From assembly GCA_900769375.1 (NCBI GenBank), contig CAAGGN010000161.1, forward strand, positions 1 through 12,433: DNA of 12,433 nucleotides, written 5' to 3'. Below the pieces are notes generated by a model. That model did no database searches, was not told the origin of the DNA, and worked only from the letters and a program-made list of their open reading frames with translations. Each line of letters starts with the position of its first letter. Within the stretch, counting starts at the first letter, position 1. A program made the position numbers and the translations under genes. This stretch comes from Clostridia bacterium (GTDB taxonomy: Bacteria; Bacillota; Clostridia; Oscillospirales; Acutalibacteraceae). Shown one piece after another: positions 10,470 through 12,433 of the stretch.

Positions 10470-12350
10470 TTATTCTGCTAATTTTTCCCATTCTTCGAGG
10501 GCTTCTAAAAGTTCGGTTTCGAGAGTTTCTATTTCTTTGCCCAGTTCAGATAGTTTCAGGTAATCCGAAAGATTTTCTTCTCTTTCAGTTTCCGATTTAA
10601 GTTCTTCTATTTGCTGCTCTAAAGCGGCTACCCTTTCCTCCGCTTTTTTAAGGGCTTTTTCCTTTTTTGCCTTTTCTTTGGCGGGGGTGGTGAAGGTTTT
10701 CTTTTTAGATTTTTCGGATACCTCTTTTATAGGAGTTTCCTCTACCCTTTCCTTCTCCTCTAAAAGATATTCCTCATATCCCATATCCTTAAATTCGGTT
10801 TTACCTTCCGTAAATACCAAGAGCTTATTTGCAAGTTTTTTAATGAAATATCTATCGTGAGAAACAAAAAGGAGGGTGCCTTCATAATCGAGGAGCAATT
10901 CCTCAAGGGCCTCCTTAGAGGCAATGTCCATATGATTTGTGGGCTCATCAAGGATTAGGAAATTGGGATTTTTCCTAAACAGCTTGCAAAGGGCAAGGCG
11001 CACCCTCTCTCCGCCCGAAAGCATATCGAGGGTTTTGAAAACGTCCTCCCCCGAAAAGAGAAATGCTCCAAGGGCGCTTCGCACTTCAAAATCACTCATA
11101 GCAGGAAATTCACTCCCGAAGCTATCAAATACCGTAGCGCTTCCCTTGGCAGTGGCAAGCTGCTGATCGAAATACCCAACGGTTACCATAGCGCCCATTT
11201 TATATTCACCCGAAAGGGCAGGTATTTTGCCTACTATTGTTTTTAAAAACGTGGATTTACCAAGTCCGTTGCCGCCGATTATTCCAACCCTCTCGCCTCG
11301 CAAAAGGGATAAATCAACGGTGGATAGGGGCTTATCAAATCCGATTGCTAAATTCTTTACCGTAAGCACCTCTTTGGCGCTTCGAACCGTCGGTTCTAAA
11401 TTCGCTTTAAAGGTTTTTTCATCGTGAGTGATGGGGGCCTCGATTTTTTCCATTCTATCGAGCTGCTTTATTTTGGACTGCGCCATAGCCGCCGTAGTGG
11501 CTTTATATCTGAATCGCTCAACCACCGAATTTAAATGCTCAATTTCCTTTTGTTGAGCGTTATACTGCTTTAACTGAAGAGCATCCCTTTCCCTCTTTTG
11601 CTTTGCAAATTCGGTATAGTTACCTATATATTTATAGCTTTTGCCATATTCAATTTCGTAAACGGTATTTACCGTTCTATCTAAAAACATTCGGTCATGG
11701 GAAACTATAAGGACCGCCTTATTATAATTTCTTATATAATCCTCAAGCCAAGAAACCGCATCAATATCAAGGTGGTTTGTGGGCTCGTCCAACAAAAGAA
11801 GGTCGGGTTTTGATAAAAGAAGCTTTAAAAAGGCAATTTTAGTCCTCTGCCCTCCCGAAAACTCGGAAAGTTTTTTATATCTTTCTTCCTCCGAAAATCC
11901 AAAACGCTTTATGGCGCCCTCATATTCTCTTTCAAAATAATGACCGCCAAGGGCGATAAATCTATCGAGCAAATCGGAATATTTTTTAATATTTTCTTCG
12001 CTCTGATTTTCTTCCATTTCCCGTTGGGCGTTGTCAAGGTCGGATTTAGCCTCCAAAACCTCTTTATATGCCGAGCGAATTTCCTCCACCATAGTACGAT
12101 TTTCATCGCTGAAGGTCATCTGGTCGAGAATACCTATATTAAAGTTTTCCGAAACCAAAATAGTGGGGGTATTTTCGGTACCTTTGGCGAGGGGGTACTC
12201 CCCCGCTATAAGCTTAAGCAGGGTGGTTTTACCGCAACCGTTTCTGCCAACGACCGCGATTTTACTGTTTTTATTAATTTCCATATTGATATCGGTAAGT
12301 ATTGGCTCCCCCGATAAATCCACGGCACCGTGACTGATAATCAGTTGCAT
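10470..12350 (-). CDS. ABC-F family ATPase (ribosome-associated type)
   Basis: 626 residues with two ABC ATPase domains and no membrane segment, so it is an ABC-F protein rather than a transporter. Domain 1 has Walker A GRNGCGKT (35-42), signature FSGGQ (164-168), Walker B LLLLDEP (184-190) and switch H218. The linker (about 250-310) holds the charged helical P-site tRNA-interaction region (VERFRYKATTAAMAQSKIK). Domain 2 has Walker A GGNGLGKST (359-367), signature LSGGE (444-448) and FLILDEPTNHMD (464-475). A lysine- and glutamate-rich coiled coil (about 540-626) closes the protein. ABC-F proteins act at the ribosomal E site on stalled complexes; some protect from antibiotics. The long C-terminal coiled coil suggests a housekeeping (Uup/YfmM-like) type, but the subgroup is uncertain. 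The ribosome binding site is an unusual G-run before ATG 12350. All ATPase motifs are intact. Confidence 0.92.
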   Translation of the reverse strand: MQLIISHGAVDLSGEPILTDINMEINKNSKIAVVGRNGCGKTTLLKLIAGEYPLAKGTENTPTILVSENFNIGILDQMTFSDENRTMVEEIRSAYKEVLEAKSDLDNAQREMEENQSEENIKKYSDLLDRFIALGGHYFEREYEGAIKRFGFSEEERYKKLSEFSGGQRTKIAFLKLLLSKPDLLLLDEPTNHLDIDAVSWLEDYIRNYNKAVLIVSHDRMFLDRTVNTVYEIEYGKSYKYIGNYTEFAKQKRERDALQLKQYNAQQKEIEHLNSVVERFRYKATTAAMAQSKIKQLDRMEKIEAPITHDEKTFKANLEPTVRSAKEVLTVKNLAIGFDKPLSTVDLSLLRGERVGIIGGNGLGKSTFLKTIVGKIPALSGEYKMGAMVTVGYFDQQLATAKGSATVFDSFGSEFPAMSDFEVRSALGAFLFSGEDVFKTLDMLSGGERVRLALCKLFRKNPNFLILDEPTNHMDIASKEALEELLLDYEGTLLFVSHDRYFIKKLANKLLVFTEGKTEFKDMGYEEYLLEEKERVEETPIKEVSEKSKKKTFTTPAKEKAKKEKALKKAEERVAALEQQIEELKSETEREENLSDYLKLSELGKEIETLETELLEALEEWEKLAE

Positions 12351-12374
12351 AAAATCCCCCCTTTTTTAAGCACT

Positions 12375-12403
12375 ATTTTACCATCTTTTCGGAGAATTTG
12401 CAA
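12375..12403 (-). promoter_or_regulatory. Probable promoter of the ABC-F gene
   Basis: Minus strand: TTGCAA (12403-12398), 17-base spacer, TAAAAT (12380-12375). The predicted leader is about 18 bases. There is no room for the attenuator leader seen upstream of many antibiotic-resistance ABC-F genes, which supports constitutive expression. Confidence 0.65.
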
Positions 12404-12433
12404 GAAGGATAAAAAAATACAAAAATCGAGTAA

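Noticed and set aside
10470..12350. The ABC-F gene as an antibiotic-resistance determinant
   Set aside because: There is no attenuator leader, and the long C-terminal coiled coil fits housekeeping ABC-F types better. A resistance role cannot be claimed from this sequence.

Overview
The window looks like a chromosomal segment of an anaerobic Gram-positive bacterium, most likely a gut-type member of the Clostridia (perhaps Oscillospirales). The evidence is the RicT protein encoded next to HolB, a tetrahydrofolate riboswitch in front of an ECF-type folate transporter gene, a clostridial 2[4Fe-4S] ferredoxin, strong GGAGG ribosome binding sites, near-consensus TTGACA/TATAAT promoters with 17-base spacers, and a Gram-positive type LexA box. 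The taxonomy is inference; no rRNA gene is present.

Layout. Positions 1-203 hold the N-terminal part of a small minus-strand DUF6809-like gene, followed by tRNA-Gln(CTG) with its promoter and a probable terminator. A plus-strand EamA/DMT exporter gene (495-1388) converges on a three-gene minus-strand operon (3636 to 1432) that encodes an unrecognised soluble protein, an SPFH/band-7 protein and a four-helix membrane protein. Divergent from that operon, rsmA and radC (3765-5356) form a plus-strand pair.

Positions 5357-6131 carry no protein gene. They hold a minus-strand tRNA-Ser operon: one promoter, tRNA-Ser(TGA), a truncated tRNA-Ser copy, a hairpin-rich insert, and tRNA-Ser(GCT) with its terminator. 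A 70-base direct repeat and a 16-base inverted copy of the T arm surround the terminator, so this locus has been rearranged by duplication.

Positions 6161-6896 are a promoter, a THF riboswitch and folT, with a hairpin that can hide the folT ribosome binding site. Convergent to it is a 60-residue single-span membrane protein gene (6972-7154). A perfect 14-base LexA/SOS box lies between its promoter and its ribosome binding site, which makes it a candidate DNA-damage-induced membrane peptide and the most interesting item here.

Positions 7319-10173 are a tightly overlapping trpS-holB-ricT operon (tryptophan charging, clamp loader delta prime, RNase Y regulator). A 56-residue ferredoxin gene follows with its own promoter and a dyad inside it, then a bidirectional terminator shared with a minus-strand ABC-F ATPase gene (12350 to 10470).

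Several long reading frames appear to begin at TTG codons that are really promoter -35 boxes or leader sequence. Starts were therefore moved downstream to codons with ribosome binding sites for rsmA, folT, trpS, the SOS-linked gene and the 251-codon frame, and to the first plausible ATG for the exporter.
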